From Acrasis kona (taxonomy: Eukaryota; Heterolobosea; Eutetramitea; Acrasida; Acrasidae), in contig JAOPGA020000962.1 in NCBI GenBank assembly GCA_026419775.2, forward strand, positions 1 to 45,520: a DNA stretch of 45,520 nucleotides, in the 5' to 3' direction. Position 1 is the stretch's first letter; every line of letters starts with the position of its first letter. The position numbers and the translations under genes were made by a program. Below are positions 11,777 to 23,163 of this stretch, in pieces. A model generated the notes under the pieces. It did not search any database. It was not told the DNA's origin and was given only the letters and a program-made list of their open reading frames with translations.

Positions 11777-12439
11777 TTAGTAAAAAGGGCGATAATTGTT
11801 TTGGTGAGGTACTCTGCTGACATAACGCACTTGTTGTTGTTTTGGCCTATCGATGCCATTGAATAGCATGTCTATTATACTAAATGATTCGTCCCTAATG
11901 TATGGAGTAAAGTGCTCGCGTTCGGCCACTACATCACGGTAATTTCGAAATCCTGTTGTTCTTTCCAGGTTGTTATGATGTTCTATTGGTGTTTTAGAAT
12001 ATACTCTTGTATCTTCAATTTTATCTGTACTTTTCTTTTGTAATTTGTTATACATTGGTTCACTGTCAACAATATTGTCAGATTTATGAGAACTCGTAAA
12101 GTTGGAATTTGAGCATGTCTCACTAGGCATTGTCTCTCTTCTGCTCTTCTTTGTCCTTGTTTCTTCGTTCACAAATTCAATATCGTCATCGTTCTTGACC
12201 ATCCCTTTTTTATAATTGTATCTGTCGTTAAAATAGTGATAAGGACACACTCTGTCCCAAGATTTCTTGACGTATTCTGTTTTATAACGCTGTTCCAGTC
12301 TTAAACTAAATCGTGAACGGGAACTTGCAACCTTTTCACAACCATATAGACAACATAGATTTTGATCTGTAGTGGGGCTCGTGTCTGCTTTCAAAAGAGA
12401 AAGGAGTCCTTCTGCTACTATATTTTCGCTCTCACTCAT
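11777..12439 (-). CDS. Hypothetical protein with N-terminal Cys cluster
   Basis: The start at MSESENIVAEGLL (12439) gives 220 aa; an upstream in-frame ATG at 12508 would add 23 residues that look like UTR. The N-terminal third has CCLYGC followed about 40 residues later by RVCPYHYF, which could ligate one zinc ion (C-x3-C...C-x2-H). It is followed by a charged, low-complexity stretch with a basic KKSRR patch (possible nuclear signal) and a C-terminal segment around SFSIIDMLFNGIDRP. I do not recognise the family. It may be a nuclear or DNA-associated protein (inference). Confidence 0.5.
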   Translation of the reverse strand: MSESENIVAEGLLSLLKADTSPTTDQNLCCLYGCEKVASSRSRFSLRLEQRYKTEYVKKSWDRVCPYHYFNDRYNYKKGMVKNDDDIEFVNEETRTKKSRRETMPSETCSNSNFTSSHKSDNIVDSEPMYNKLQKKSTDKIEDTRVYSKTPIEHHNNLERTTGFRNYRDVVAEREHFTPYIRDESFSIIDMLFNGIDRPKQQQVRYVSRVPHQNNYRPFY

Positions 12440-12658
12440 CACTTGTTGATTCCACTTTTGTGTGATTTTCAGGATGCAACCAAGATATTGACGATTGATT
12501 GATTGCAACTTTCAATTGTCTGATTTAGTCATTCAGATTCTACAAGCATCAATCAACATCAGATTTGGAAGAGACTCGCCGTAAGCTCAAGTATTTACAA
12601 GATAATATTCTATTCGACAAAAGATTTGACTGCTGGCACTTTTTAAAAACCTTTATAA

Positions 12659-14404
12659 TTACAATAAACCATCCAAGTTGGAATTTAAATAACTTATCAA
12701 CTGAGAGGATCTGTCGGGGTTGTGCGCTTCGCCATTCAACGCAAATAGATTATTATAGTTTCCGCCAAAGTGAACGGTCATTCTTCTAATGGCCTCTTGT
12801 TCATCTCCCTGCTTATCTTGCCACTTTACGTCATCCACAGGCTGTGACGTCTGCATCACGTATTCATCCCGCCAGTCCTTCTCCTTCCGCATGAGGTGGG
12901 TCCATCCGGAACCAGTCAAATCGATAATCATCCCATTGTATTTTGCAGGACCGTGCGGATAAAGATTAGGTATGCGTTTTCCGTCATCCTTGCCTCTCCA
13001 TTTGTAACCAAATGTAGGACTCAACAATGGAGATCTGGCACTTAAACCATGATATCCTCCACCTTGATCGTATTTTCCGTATTCGCTTCCCTCCACTCCA
13101 ATCATGACTCCTCCGAAACGGTCCTGCTTCGGACTCATGTAGTAAAGGTATAAATGTCCATGTTCTCCATTCCTACTTATCGTGCTTCCTGTCATGGTTT
13201 GATATCCGTTGCCGCCGACGGGAAGGTTCATCCCCCATTGACGATGATGTTTGAGCACGGTGTCATTCGTTCGGAACAATTTCGTGTCGCGAAAGGTGAC
13301 GCCCATCGTTTTTGTTTCGTGAAGGACTTTGCGTCGACCACCTAGTAATAATGTATAATCTGAGTCATCTCCGTTGATGCATTGTAAAAGTGGTGGAGGC
13401 GATTTGCCTTCGAGCTGTGCGCGCTCGACTTGTTGTCGGCGCGTGTTTCGTACGTGTAATGTTTGCTGCATGGTCTCCAAATTATCTTGGTATTGTAAAG
13501 CATGTGTGGCTCCTAGTCTCTTGAAAAATATCTTATTTGCTTTTTTGGCGTCGCTACCGTTCGTGTGCGTGCTGACGTTGGTGCTAACGTCGCCCTTAGG
13601 GTCACCAGTAATTAGCCATCTCCAAAAACCGTGGCTGTTTGGTTTGTTGTCCTCAGATGCATCGTAGTAATTATCAACACCATAATCTTCTCCGTAAAAA
13701 GGCTCCTGCTTTGTTCTTTTCTTAGGTAGTTGAATGATTATTCTAGACCCGTGACTTAGGGCACTAGCTATCGGTATTTTCGAATCATGCCACCACCTCC
13801 ACATTGTGTCCGTCTCCTCTGGTGGGATGGCATTTGAGGTTTTTGAATGGGTTCTGTACATGAAACCTCCCCAACGGATGATGCTAAATATTCTACGCAT
13901 GACTCCATATACTTGCTCATTACCAGGCTCCTCTAAAGTGTGTTTCCATAACCTTGCGTCTCTTTTAAATTGTACTTCAGCCCCGTGAAACGAGAACTCT
14001 TCTGCAATTTGGATCTTTACGTTCTCCAGGCGGTCTTGGAACTCTGGTGTAAGGTAGTAAATTGGTTGATCACTAGTGTCCTTCTCCTTAGATAATTCGT
14101 CCTCCTTTGTATCTTTTTGAGAGCAGTGTACAGGTATAGGAAAACGTTTGTGAGCAGTGGTATCTTTTCTCAACAAGTTTTTTTGTTCTAATGAATGATG
14201 GTTGGTCGCCATCGGACTACGAATATTAAGACTATGCGGTGAGTTGTTTGTCGGTGTGCCTAAAAGCACATCCTGAGCTTGAATTTCTGTGTTTACAATT
14301 GATGATAGATTCGGAAGAGATGACGATTTGTCCGTAGACCTCATTGTGCTCCTCCTTGTTCTTTTTCGATTATCATCGGCTGTGAGCAAAGCAATTCTTT
14401 CCAT
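12659..14404 (-). CDS. Hypothetical 581-aa protein, conserved-looking C-terminal two thirds
   Basis: A single long exon starts MERIALLTADDNRKRTRRST. The first ~110 residues are Ser/Asn/Thr-rich and probably disordered, with a basic RKRTRRS patch. From about residue 115 the sequence becomes ordered and aromatic-rich, with segments such as IIRWGGFMYRTH, FWRWLITGDPKGD, GHLYLYYMSPKQDRFGGVM, IGVEGSEYGKYD and GSGWTHLMRKEKDWRDEY. The Gly/Tyr/Trp pattern suggests a beta-rich globular domain. There is no signal peptide or TM segment. I do not recognise a family and give no function. Codon use and lack of interruption support a genuine gene. Confidence 0.6.
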   Translation of the reverse strand: MERIALLTADDNRKRTRRSTMRSTDKSSSLPNLSSIVNTEIQAQDVLLGTPTNNSPHSLNIRSPMATNHHSLEQKNLLRKDTTAHKRFPIPVHCSQKDTKEDELSKEKDTSDQPIYYLTPEFQDRLENVKIQIAEEFSFHGAEVQFKRDARLWKHTLEEPGNEQVYGVMRRIFSIIRWGGFMYRTHSKTSNAIPPEETDTMWRWWHDSKIPIASALSHGSRIIIQLPKKRTKQEPFYGEDYGVDNYYDASEDNKPNSHGFWRWLITGDPKGDVSTNVSTHTNGSDAKKANKIFFKRLGATHALQYQDNLETMQQTLHVRNTRRQQVERAQLEGKSPPPLLQCINGDDSDYTLLLGGRRKVLHETKTMGVTFRDTKLFRTNDTVLKHHRQWGMNLPVGGNGYQTMTGSTISRNGEHGHLYLYYMSPKQDRFGGVMIGVEGSEYGKYDQGGGYHGLSARSPLLSPTFGYKWRGKDDGKRIPNLYPHGPAKYNGMIIDLTGSGWTHLMRKEKDWRDEYVMQTSQPVDDVKWQDKQGDEQEAIRRMTVHFGGNYNNLFALNGEAHNPDRSSQLISYLNSNLDGLL

Positions 14405-14491
14405 GTGTCAAATGTCCTCTTATTTTAGAACTGATTGAGGATATCAACATCAACCAAACATTAACAACAATGGTACCAACAAAGTTGATCT

Positions 14492-15289
14492 TTATTTTGT
14501 CTTTTTCATTTCCGCGAAGATATCGCCAGAGACCTTGTCTGCAACAGCTGGTCCCAAATTCTTTTTTCTTTGTTTTATCATGTATGTGTATAACAATGGG
14601 AATCCGTATACATAAGCCAAACCCACCAATGGAACAATATACAATGAATCAAAACTCCAGTTGAACTTGTTTGGTAGCGTTAGACTGTATGGGCGGGATT
14701 CGTAAATGTATGGCAACCTGAAGAATAGACAGGCCAGTTCACTTCCAACACCCAATGGGTATAATGGATAGAAGGTGGTGTATCTCAACCACAACAAAAA
14801 GTATGGGCACACTTCATAAATCTTCAATGCGTAGAAACTGTAGCGGATGACTTCAGTGGGGCACCAAGCGAACATGAGTGTGGTGATGGCAATTGCTTGA
14901 TTGTTCTATAATAACTGTGTTAAATTTCAATTAATAAAAAGAATGCGTACGGTATAGTGTGTCTCGTTTTCAAGATTCAATACTCCCCATAGAATGTAGA
15001 TCCTAGAGGCCACCTGCATGACTGTTGAGCCGATTGGTGATGTGACGAAGCCCAAAATGGAGTGTACTATTTCCAACAAGGCAAGTGTTTGGGATAGCTT
15101 CAGCCAATATTCAATCTTTGGCCATAACTCAATTGGCTTTCCGCCGTCAACGTAGTGTTTAATTGTCAAATACAAAACATAACCCCATCCAAAGCAAACC
15201 GTGGCATTATACAAGAAAAGGTATGCGTTAACAACTGGTCCGTTTGGTTTTCTTACTCTAACCGGCCTTCCAGATGCAGTTGCTGACAT
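14492..15289 (-). CDS. HACD: Very-long-chain (3R)-3-hydroxyacyl-CoA dehydratase (PHS1/HACD/PTPLA family)
   Basis: Exon 1 (15289-14951) encodes MSATASGRPVRVR onward. A 45-nt intron (14950-14906, GTACGC...TATAG) joins phase 0 to exon 2 (14905-14492), giving 250 aa, the usual family size. Family signatures are LLEIVHSILGFVTSP, QVASRIYILWGV and, in exon 2, TEVIRYSFYAL, the region that carries the active-site tyrosine in this family. Several membrane spans are evident. The protein ends KKTK, a dilysine ER-retrieval signal, consistent with the ER fatty-acid elongase complex, where the enzyme dehydrates 3-hydroxyacyl-CoA to trans-2-enoyl-CoA. The start is 55 bp from the divergent gene on the plus strand. 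Confidence 0.9.
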
Positions 15290-15344
15290 ATTTAAAATCC
15301 ACACAAAACGAAGTTGATTTTGTTACAAAAGATTCGCACCAACG
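15290..15344. promoter_or_regulatory. 55-bp divergent promoter between HACD and a membrane-protein gene
   Basis: The two start codons (15289 minus, 15345 plus) are separated by only 55 bp, so both transcripts must start within or next to this segment. I see no canonical TATA box. The element is inferred from gene layout alone. Confidence 0.45.
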
Positions 15345-16196
15345 ATGGACGTTAACAGGGGTGTTCTCGGTTTCAATCAGGATCGAAGGTACTACAACGA
15401 CCAACGTTACCAAAATAGAAGCATGTATGGACAGGATCCTTACCAACAAAGAAATAATTATATGCCACAGTCTCGGTACGAGAATAGTATGAGTTACAGA
15501 GGTACACGGCAGGGTGGCTACCAAGATGAACAGGATTGGAGTAGGAGAAGATTCGATAAGAATGCTGCAGACCCAATGATTGGGGGCTCTCAGCGTCTCT
15601 TTGGTGGATTATCATTAATAGCATCAAAAGTGGACCTCAAAAAGCTTAACATCCTTCTTTTTCTATTAGGTTGTGGTGGCGTTTCTCTTTTCGTCTTGTG
15701 GAGAAAGTATGTCAGCAAGTGGCTACATTCATTCTTCATTCGCGGGTCAACACTCGACACGCTTGTAGATTCAAGTACGTCAGTGCCGATCATGCAACAT
15801 AGTGACCCAATGGTGCTGGAGTTCAACTCCTACATTAATAACAAAAAAACCAAGCGTCCATCCAAACACGCATCCAAACCATTAACACCAATCATTAAAA
15901 TCAATCCACAAGTGCTCACGCCCAATCAAATGGACGCTCTAGTTCAGGACGTTCAAGAACAATTCGAATCCTTATCAACACCATCTCCATCCATCATGTG
16001 CACATTATCTCAGCTAGAAAATGCAACCAACCAAGAATTACAACAATTGTACAATCAACACAACGTAACGCCATCCATCAAGAAGAGCAAAAAAGTTCAC
16101 TTCAAGGACGAATACACCACAAGGTATCAGATCGTAGACAAGTGTTCGCGAATCATGGACGCATTACGTATTCACATGAAAAGAGATGAACAATAA
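15345..16196 (+). CDS. Single-pass membrane protein, function unknown
   Basis: The 283-aa frame starts MDVNRGVLGFNQDRRYYND. Residues 1-85 are rich in Tyr, Arg, Gln, Asn and Gly, a likely disordered segment. One strong hydrophobic span, LNILLFLLGCGGVSLFVLW, lies at about residues 101-119 and is followed by a basic RKYVSKW stretch. The C-terminal part is polar with Pro/Ser-rich linkers and a helical end. There is no signal peptide, so an ER or organelle membrane is plausible. The shared promoter with HACD could mean an ER lipid-related role, but this is only context. The 3' end is 9 bp from the end of the convergent carrier gene. Confidence 0.6.
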   Translation: MDVNRGVLGFNQDRRYYNDQRYQNRSMYGQDPYQQRNNYMPQSRYENSMSYRGTRQGGYQDEQDWSRRRFDKNAADPMIGGSQRLFGGLSLIASKVDLKKLNILLFLLGCGGVSLFVLWRKYVSKWLHSFFIRGSTLDTLVDSSTSVPIMQHSDPMVLEFNSYINNKKTKRPSKHASKPLTPIIKINPQVLTPNQMDALVQDVQEQFESLSTPSPSIMCTLSQLENATNQELQQLYNQHNVTPSIKKSKKVHFKDEYTTRYQIVDKCSRIMDALRIHMKRDEQ

Positions 16197-16205
16197 GAAT
16201 CACTT

Positions 16206-17302
16206 TTATTTCTTTTTTTGAGCACCCAGCAACGCAAATATAACTTGCATGATCTTTTCGTAAAACCTTAAAAAAAAAACATTAAAGACCAACACAAAGA
16301 ATGGAGAAACTTACAAAAAGTGAAATGCGCTCATTAGAACAGTTTGGACGAGTTTTACATCTAATCCTCTGAACAATCCCAACACACCATCATTCTTTAC
16401 AATGTAAATCAAACAAGATAATAAATTAGATCTATCCTGTTGCTTCTTGTTTGTTTTGTTCTGTTCTTCTTTTGGAGCGGTGGTCCTCATGCTGTATTGA
16501 GCCAATTGCATGGGGTAAGTGACGATGGTCGCGACGGATTTACTTAATGCACCCAATAAGAAGAACTCAAGACCAGTCAAGTTTGATGTGCCTCTCCATT
16601 TGATTAAAATCTTTTTCATTAAGTCATACAGTACAAACAAAATGGTAGGATTGCTGACCAGCCATAATGAGGCGGTGCAGCCGCTCCATAATTTTAGAAT
16701 TCCTTCCTTTTTTGCAATGTGAGTGATACCGTCGACGACACCATTGATGTAATGTTCTTGCTTTTCGTTTAGATTGTCGTTGATGCTCTTCTTGTGTTGG
16801 ACTTTCATACGGGTGTTGACTAGCCACAATGGGTTGGTGGTCATCACATTGACGACGCCTGCAAAGGAAGCGATGCTGAGGTTGACTACGGTATCATTGG
16901 ACAATAAACCTGTCCTACCATACTTGCGTCTTAGTTTAGAGGCGATTATTTTCAAGGCTTCATTTGTGTAGAAATATACCTAGTGCAATTTTAATCATAA
17001 ATTTGAGCATGTTACTTACAAAGTTGGAACAACCTAAACTGATTAATGTATTTCCTAATCCCTTATACAGAACTTCGACTCCCTCTTCATTAATTAAATC
17101 CTTTGCACATTGTATGCTATCCTTGTTTTTGTATTTTGGATCTAATTGAACGTATGTTTTGACAATCTCTGCGCGTGTTGATTGGCTTCTTCAAATGTTA
17201 ATTACCTAGTGGATAAAAGCTCGACATCGTGATTGCACCTCCGCATGTACCGGCTATAGCATGGACCAGAGCGTCTCTTGAAAGTAGCTGGGAGAAGTCC
17301 AT
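16206..17302 (-). CDS. SLC25A17: Peroxisomal adenine-nucleotide / CoA carrier, PMP34-like mitochondrial-carrier family
   Basis: Four exons (17302-17206, 17168-17020, 16979-16315, 16266-16206) join in frame to 323 aa; introns are 37, 40 and 48 nt. The start MDFSQLLSRDALVHAIAG leads into the first repeat, with the carrier signature PLEIVKTYVQ completed across intron 1. The second repeat has NPLWLVNTRMKVQ and GCSNFVYFYT, both characteristic of PMP34/SLC25A17. The third signature is degenerate (YPMQLAQYSM), as in that subfamily. The spliced C-terminus reads HFLFYEKIMQVI. The protein probably exchanges ATP, AMP or CoA across the peroxisomal membrane for fatty-acid beta-oxidation. Subfamily assignment is by motif only. 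Confidence 0.85.
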
Positions 17303-17591
17303 GATTGTAAGGGATTTTGGAAAATAACTATTATTATCTGGACTCCTATTTCCCTGTTGAATTGAAGTGATTGAACAAGATTTCCGGATGCTGTAAACTG
17401 TTATCAAGAATAAATTCTTACTAGTAATCATCGTGTTGTTCTAGGTAATTATATTGCTCAAGTGTCACAGTACATCAAGTCCGATCTATTGTCAACCAGA
17501 TGTCAAGCATTATGATTGGAGCAATTTTGTCCCGGATCGCCGGATTGATTGTTTGAATTATTGGATCTATCATCGATCACAAATAAAAATA

Positions 17592-18342
17592 ATGAGAAGC
17601 ACATTCGCATTGATCGCTCTATTGGCAATCGCCGCATTCGTATTCGCTGAACAACATTGCATTGGTGAAGCTTTCACAACAACTTCGTACTTGGTGGATC
17701 CATCAAAGGATTTCGACGATCAATCACAAGTATGGTACGATTCCGCAACCAACAAACAAAGAGTACACATTGATGTCTTTGAACCCGAAGTAAAGCACCT
17801 TGAAATCTACTACCGTCACGATCTTGGAAAGGTATTTTCACACGCGCTGTAATATGAGTAATTCATTTAATAGGCATACGAACTAGACAAGGAAACCGGC
17901 AAATGCACCACTTTCCCACTTGCAGGAAGACTTGAGCCATTCTGCTTGGCAGAGAACGCAACAAAGGTCGGAACTGCCACCGTAGGTTTGACACTCAAGA
18001 CTGATGTCTGGGAAGAGAACGTTTTCGGTTTCCAACTACGTCTTTTGATTGCACCAAACGGCAAATTCGGTGTTCCAGTCAACATCATCTCAAGAGGTCA
18101 CACACGCGTCGGTGCCACCTTCCAAGAATGGTGGGACTTCCAAGTAAGAATTAACATTATTTATTTTTTATTTTACACTCAAATAGTCCTTCAAGACCTT
18201 GCCAGATCAATCCATTTTTGACTTACCAGAAGAGTGCAAGAATGTTGACACCAACAACTTCCACAACAGAAATGCTGCTGAGGTCAGTTCACCAGGATTG
18301 GACGCTGCACGCAGAAGATATGGTTTCTTGAGCAGAATTTAA
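17592..18342 (+). CDS. Ependymin-related secreted protein
   Basis: Three exons (17592-17831, 17874-18143, 18187-18342) with 42- and 43-nt introns, all phase 0, give 221 aa. The signal peptide MRSTFALIALLAIAAFVFAE is obvious, with probable cleavage after FAE or nearby. The mature part has the ependymin pattern: a VDPSKDFDDQSQVWYD segment, IDVFEPEVKHLEIYYRHDLGKAYELD, CTTFPLAGRLEPFCLAENA and a later WWDF. Cysteines are spaced for two or three disulfides. Ependymin-related proteins bind hydrophobic ligands and calcium in animals, and homologues occur in amoebae. This one is likely secreted or lysosomal. Flanking intergenic DNA is short and AT-rich. Confidence 0.8.
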
Positions 18343-18616
18343 ATAATCAGCACAATAAAACACATTAAACTAATCCATTTATTATTTTTTAAAAATGTTT
18401 CTTTGTTCATCGTTGAAATGTTAATCATCGACAAAGTTGTTCCATCAAGAAAAATTTGAAAAGAACATTAAGAGCAGTTTCTTGTGAGACAATTTCTGAT
18501 TGTAGCCTTGAAGATGACTAGTTCTCTTTTGTCCATCGCTACATCTCTTGGGTAATCCTTTACAATCAAATTGGGTTCATTATAAACATTGATTACATTC
18601 AAAATATCGTGTGAAC

Positions 18617-20034
18617 ATGTCGACAGCTACCCCAGCAACAGCCAACGCCAGTGCTAAGACAAAACAGCATGTCAAGAAAAAACTAGAAAAGCAAAGGAAA
18701 GCAAAGGAAAAGCAACAGAGAGAGGCTGAAATCACAACAGTACCGCGTAGTATTGTTCTTTATAGGGGGAAGAAATCATCACACTCAATGAAGACACTGG
18801 TTCAAGATTTTAGAACCATCATGATGCCCTACACAGCAAAAAATTTAAAAAGCGGAAAAACAAACAAGCTTAAAACAGTTATCGACTTTGCGAGTGAAAT
18901 TTACGTAACACATTTGATCATCTTCAACTCTGGAATAGAAAGTACCAAAATGAAAATTGCCCGTCTCCCCCACGGTCCCACTCTCGAGTTTAGCATTAAC
19001 GAATACTCGACAGCACAAGATATAAGGGACTTCCAAACATTTATGAAAGAACGTGTGGTACAGATGGGGAAAATAAGAGAACCACCCATGGTTGTGCTAA
19101 ACAATTTTAATACTGATGAAACTCAAGTCAAGTTGATGGCCGTAACCTTCCAAAACATGTTCCCTCCAGGTACACATTTATACACTCAATCACCATGTTA
19201 ACTTTAATAGTGGACGTACAGAAATTCAAAGTAAAAGATGCTAAAAGAGTTGTTCTCTTCAACTATGATCCAGAAACGGAACAAGTAGAAATGAGACATT
19301 ATTTTGTAAAGCGTCCAGAAGCAAGTGGTAGCGAAGCCGATGCTGCTGAAGATGAAGAAAAAGAAGGAGCGCCCAAGACTAGAAAGACACAACACATCCG
19401 CCTGAGCGACATGGGACCACACATTAAATTTTCTCTCTATCGCGTTCTAGAGGGCGTCTTTACAGGAGAAACCATTTATCACTCGCAATGTAAGTCATGT
19501 CGCATGCTCTTCTTCTAACCCATGTTAGTCACAAAGACACCTGATGAAATTGAAAAACAACGTCAACAATTCGCACAAAAGAAGGCACTTGCAAAACAAA
19601 GAAGAGAACAACAAGAAGCAAATGTAGAACGCAAAAAGAGCGAACGTGATGCAAAGGTTGCGAACAAACGTCAAAAGCTCTACGAAACATTCAAAGATGC
19701 CGTAAGCAAGGAGAACACTGACAGGGAAGGAGAGGTAGATGATCAAAGCGACGATGAAGAAGACACTGGTGCAAAATACACTCCATTTGCCTCAAGAGGC
19801 GGTGCTAGCCGCGGAAGAGGTGGAGATCGTGGAGGAAGAGGTGGCGCTAGAGGAGGCGGACGTGGTGGCCGCGGTGGTGCAAGAGGTGGCAGAGGAGGGT
19901 CATCGTTCGGTGGACGTGGTGGTAGAGGTGGTGGCCGTGGCGGAAGAGGTGGCGCTAGAGGAGGAGGACGTGGTGGAAGAGGTGGTGCAGGTCGTGGTGG
20001 TGGAAGAGGTGGATTGAAGAGAAAGAGAGAATAA
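18617..20034 (+). CDS. PPAN: Brix-domain ribosome biogenesis protein SSF1 / Peter Pan, with RGG-rich tail
   Basis: Three exons (18617-19169, 19211-19489, 19529-20034) with 41- and 39-nt introns join in frame to 445 aa. The start ATG gives MSTATPATANASAK; an upstream GTG is not used. A Lys-rich N-terminus precedes the Brix domain (about residues 40-310): PRSIVLYRGKK, LVQDFRTIMMPYTAKNLK, THLIIFNSG, GPTLEFSI and a late HYFVKRPEASGS / HIRLSDMGPHIKFSLYRV block. The protein acts in pre-60S assembly in the nucleolus. The C-terminus is an acidic linker followed by ~70 residues of RGG/GRGG repeats ending GGLKRKRE. Such a GAR domain is typical of fibrillarin or Gar1 but not of known SSF1 proteins, which end in Lys-rich tails. 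Confidence 0.9.
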
Positions 20035-20690
20035 ATAGATTGTTTACATTCATGTATTTGCAATTTTTGAAAATTTAAAAAAAAATAAACGGACACCCTA
20101 AGTGATTAAAAAGTTTGTGAACTCAAAAGTTTTCAAAAGTTCTACCAAGACGATCGTAAGGATGATAACGTTCGTGAAAACGTGAAAAGAAATACAAGAG
20201 TGATGTGAGAAGTTCGGTTTTTGACTGCGAAGATGTTCTTTTCCACATTGCATCTTTTATGTGCACAAGAACCTGGATTTCATTATGCAGTACGTGTAAC
20301 AATTGTGATTAATTGAACATTTTAATCATAATCAATAAAATGTGAAGAGAGTTTATGTTATTCTGCTGTGATTCTACTTTATAACCAATTTCCAATAGTA
20401 GCACTTAGCTCTCGCCAGATAGAAAAGTGTTGATATTTTGAACCAAATACACCATCATTGAATCTGGCTCATACGACCATACATTTCCTTCTTTTCATGA
20501 ATCATTTTAATCAAGATTTTGAAGTTGGTTGCAGCGTTCTATACGCTTCCATTAACTCGTGAACATCAGACATTTGAATGATCAATAGAATGATTCGTTG
20601 CTGTTCATGCGTTTTTACCTGCACATTTTTTGTATGTGTTCATCACCTAGTCAACCTGACTCAAATGATGTGTTGTAATGATGCTTCCAA
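20035..20690. other. Intergenic region, no feature identified
   Basis: This AT-rich DNA separates PPAN from the next gene and must hold the PPAN 3' UTR and the downstream promoter. No reading frame, tRNA or clear repeat is visible. A small RNA such as a snoRNA cannot be excluded by eye. Confidence 0.5.
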
Positions 20691-22968
20691 ATGAAAATAA
20701 CATCCTTTCTAACATCAACACCCAAAAATACAGAGGAAGACGGTTCGAGGGGAGATAAAGAAGAAAAGAAAAAACCTCAGAGAGTGACGCGTTCTTCCAA
20801 ATCTTTGAATATTCAAGATGCTGCACAGACAATACTAAGATATACGCGAAGTTCAACGAAAAGAAAGGCTACTGATGATGACGAAGGGGGTGAAGCAAAC
20901 AATGAGCAGCCAAAAAAGCGAACGAAAACCACAGAGGAAGTATCTAGTAGTGAAAATATAGGTGGAATAGATTTGGATCCGGAAGGTGACGACAGTGAGA
21001 GAAGCAACACAGTAGACGACGATTCAACACAAAAAACGAAAAAACCTAAAACCCCTAAAAAACCCCAAACCCCTAAAAAAACGAAAACTCCAAAAAAAAC
21101 AAAGGATGTTGAGGAAACACCCAAGCGTGGGAAAGCGAAAAAAAAAGCCACACCAAAAAAGTCTAAAAAAGACGACGATTTTATAGTGGATGACGATGAA
21201 GAATTAGAAGAAGATGCAGAAAGTTCAGATGATTTTATAGTGGATGATGACGAAGTTACAAAGGTGAGATCATCGCATTATGATGTATTTTTAACAATGA
21301 AAAAGACACCAACAAAAAAGACGCCAAAGTCACCTAAAACGCCGAAGACACCGAAAACGCCAACAAAAAAGACGCCAAAGCGCACTAAAGGCGCCTACAT
21401 GACTTTAATGGATAATTTCGAACCAAGTGAAACGTTCTCACACGAACTTCCATCAACTGTAGATTATGAAATTATTCATTCGGAACCCATTCCGACTACA
21501 GAATCAACTGTCCTTATTCATGTAGATAAATATCCTGCTACAGTCAAAGATAGTACCAAGTTCACCAAAGCTAAAGCAACTACAGAACCAGAAGAACAAG
21601 ACGAATATGACACACGGAAAGTACAAATTAATGCATTCAAGAGCAAGTGGATACTAAAGGTATTTTAATCAAAATTACATTCTCTAACAATAGTAGGACT
21701 GTGCAGCTCTTAATGTGAAAAACCGTGCTTGGATAGCAGAATGGTGTCCATCTCACCCACATGATAACGAAACACAATACGCAGCGATCGCAACATTACC
21801 TTCCGACATGACCATACATTTATCGCAATGCTATTCACCAAATAATCAATCCGTTCAAATATGGCAGTTCCACTCTTCCGACGTTGAGCCTTCCATATGC
21901 TACACCATTAACATACCGTATGGTTTCGCACATTGTGTCAAGTGGCATCCCTGTTCCATTCCCAAAGAGTCACAAATTCTAGGAACGTTATGCATAGCAT
22001 GCAGCGACGCCACAATCATGTTGGTCACATGTCCAAAACCATCCCCAGAAACATTAATGAGGAATTTAACGCTCAAACACACCAGCATCAAAAGGACCAC
22101 TCAAGAACAGTCAATTTCACACGCGCTCATCACTACGTGTCTTTCTTGGAACCACTCCGGAAATTTACTTTTATTAGGAGCACACGACGGTTCCATCGCA
22201 CTTTACAAATACCAATCTCACATTCAAACCCTCACCTGTCAGTACAAGTCAAGATCATTCCACAAGAATCACAATCACATTAATGACATTCAATGGTTCC
22301 ACCCTTCGGTCAACCCCAATCACTTTGTGTCAGTCGGCAACGACGGATCAATCAAAATGTGGGACTGCAAGGACATGTACCAACCGTATTACACTGGATC
22401 GGCTTACAGGACATGGTACACCGCCACAAGCATTCCGAACGGAACCAACAATGTGTTGGTCGCCGATCAAGATGGACTAATCAGACAATACGAAAACAAC
22501 GACACCGCCTTCACCAACGCGTCTCGTCTCAAATCGGCGTCATGGGGCATCGACACCAATTGTACCAGTTCGTGCTTGGCGGTGACCAGTCTTGACGGAA
22601 GTTTGTTTATAAATAGTTTGGAATCTTCGGGTATGATGAGGAAAAAGAAGCAAACAAAGGATCGAATCGATGTGAGGATGATGAAGGTGAGCGTTGGAAG
22701 GTGCGATGGTGGAGAAAAGGTTTTGGTGGTTGGAGCGCCTTTTCATGATGATTTGGAAGGTGGCGAAGGCGAGGAGGTGAGAGTGGTTGATGTGATGAAC
22801 GAAAGAATGAAAAAGTATCCTGATGTCAAGTTGGTGTACGAGAGGAAGCAGTCCTTGTACAAATGTAGGTTTCATCCGAATCATGGAGAGTGGTCTCGAT
22901 GGTTGTTGGTTACGAGCGAACATGGTGTTGTGTATGCTTTAAAGGTCCCTAACAAATTTCCAAAATAA
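20691..22968 (+). CDS. WD40 protein with Lys-rich N-terminus, probable TFIIIC subunit (GTF3C2-like)
   Basis: Exon 1 (20691-21659) and exon 2 (21697-22968) flank a 37-nt intron that must end at the second of two AGs (AATAGTAG) to avoid an in-frame TAG; 746 aa result. Exon 1 is basic and low-complexity, with KTPKKPKTPKK-type runs separated by acidic DDDFIVDDDEE patches, like the N-terminal tail of TFIIIC 110-kDa subunits. Exon 2 begins with VKNRAWIAEWCPSH and continues with IQIWQFHSS-type, GFAHCVKWHPC, GTLCIACSDATIMLV, CLSWNHSGNLLLLGAHDG and FVSVGNDGSIKMWD blades. The order resembles GTF3C2, which helps recruit Pol III to tRNA genes. A generic nuclear WD40 protein remains possible. Confidence 0.7.
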
Positions 22969-23163
22969 ATCCTGACTTGTAGAATGCAAATCTTTTTTAA
23001 TTATCCAGCAAATTAGAAGGATCTTTTAATGAGTTTTTTCAACAGTGCATTTAAATTTTAACGAAATCAGAATTATTTAAATGTTGACAAAAGATTTCTT
23101 CAAAAGTCAGTTCATTTTGGCTTGCTACAAAATACAAAGGCAAAATATAAAGTTGAAAAATGT

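Noticed and set aside
19743-20096. Minus-strand proline-rich frame
   Set aside because: It is the shadow of the RGG repeats of the PPAN gene.
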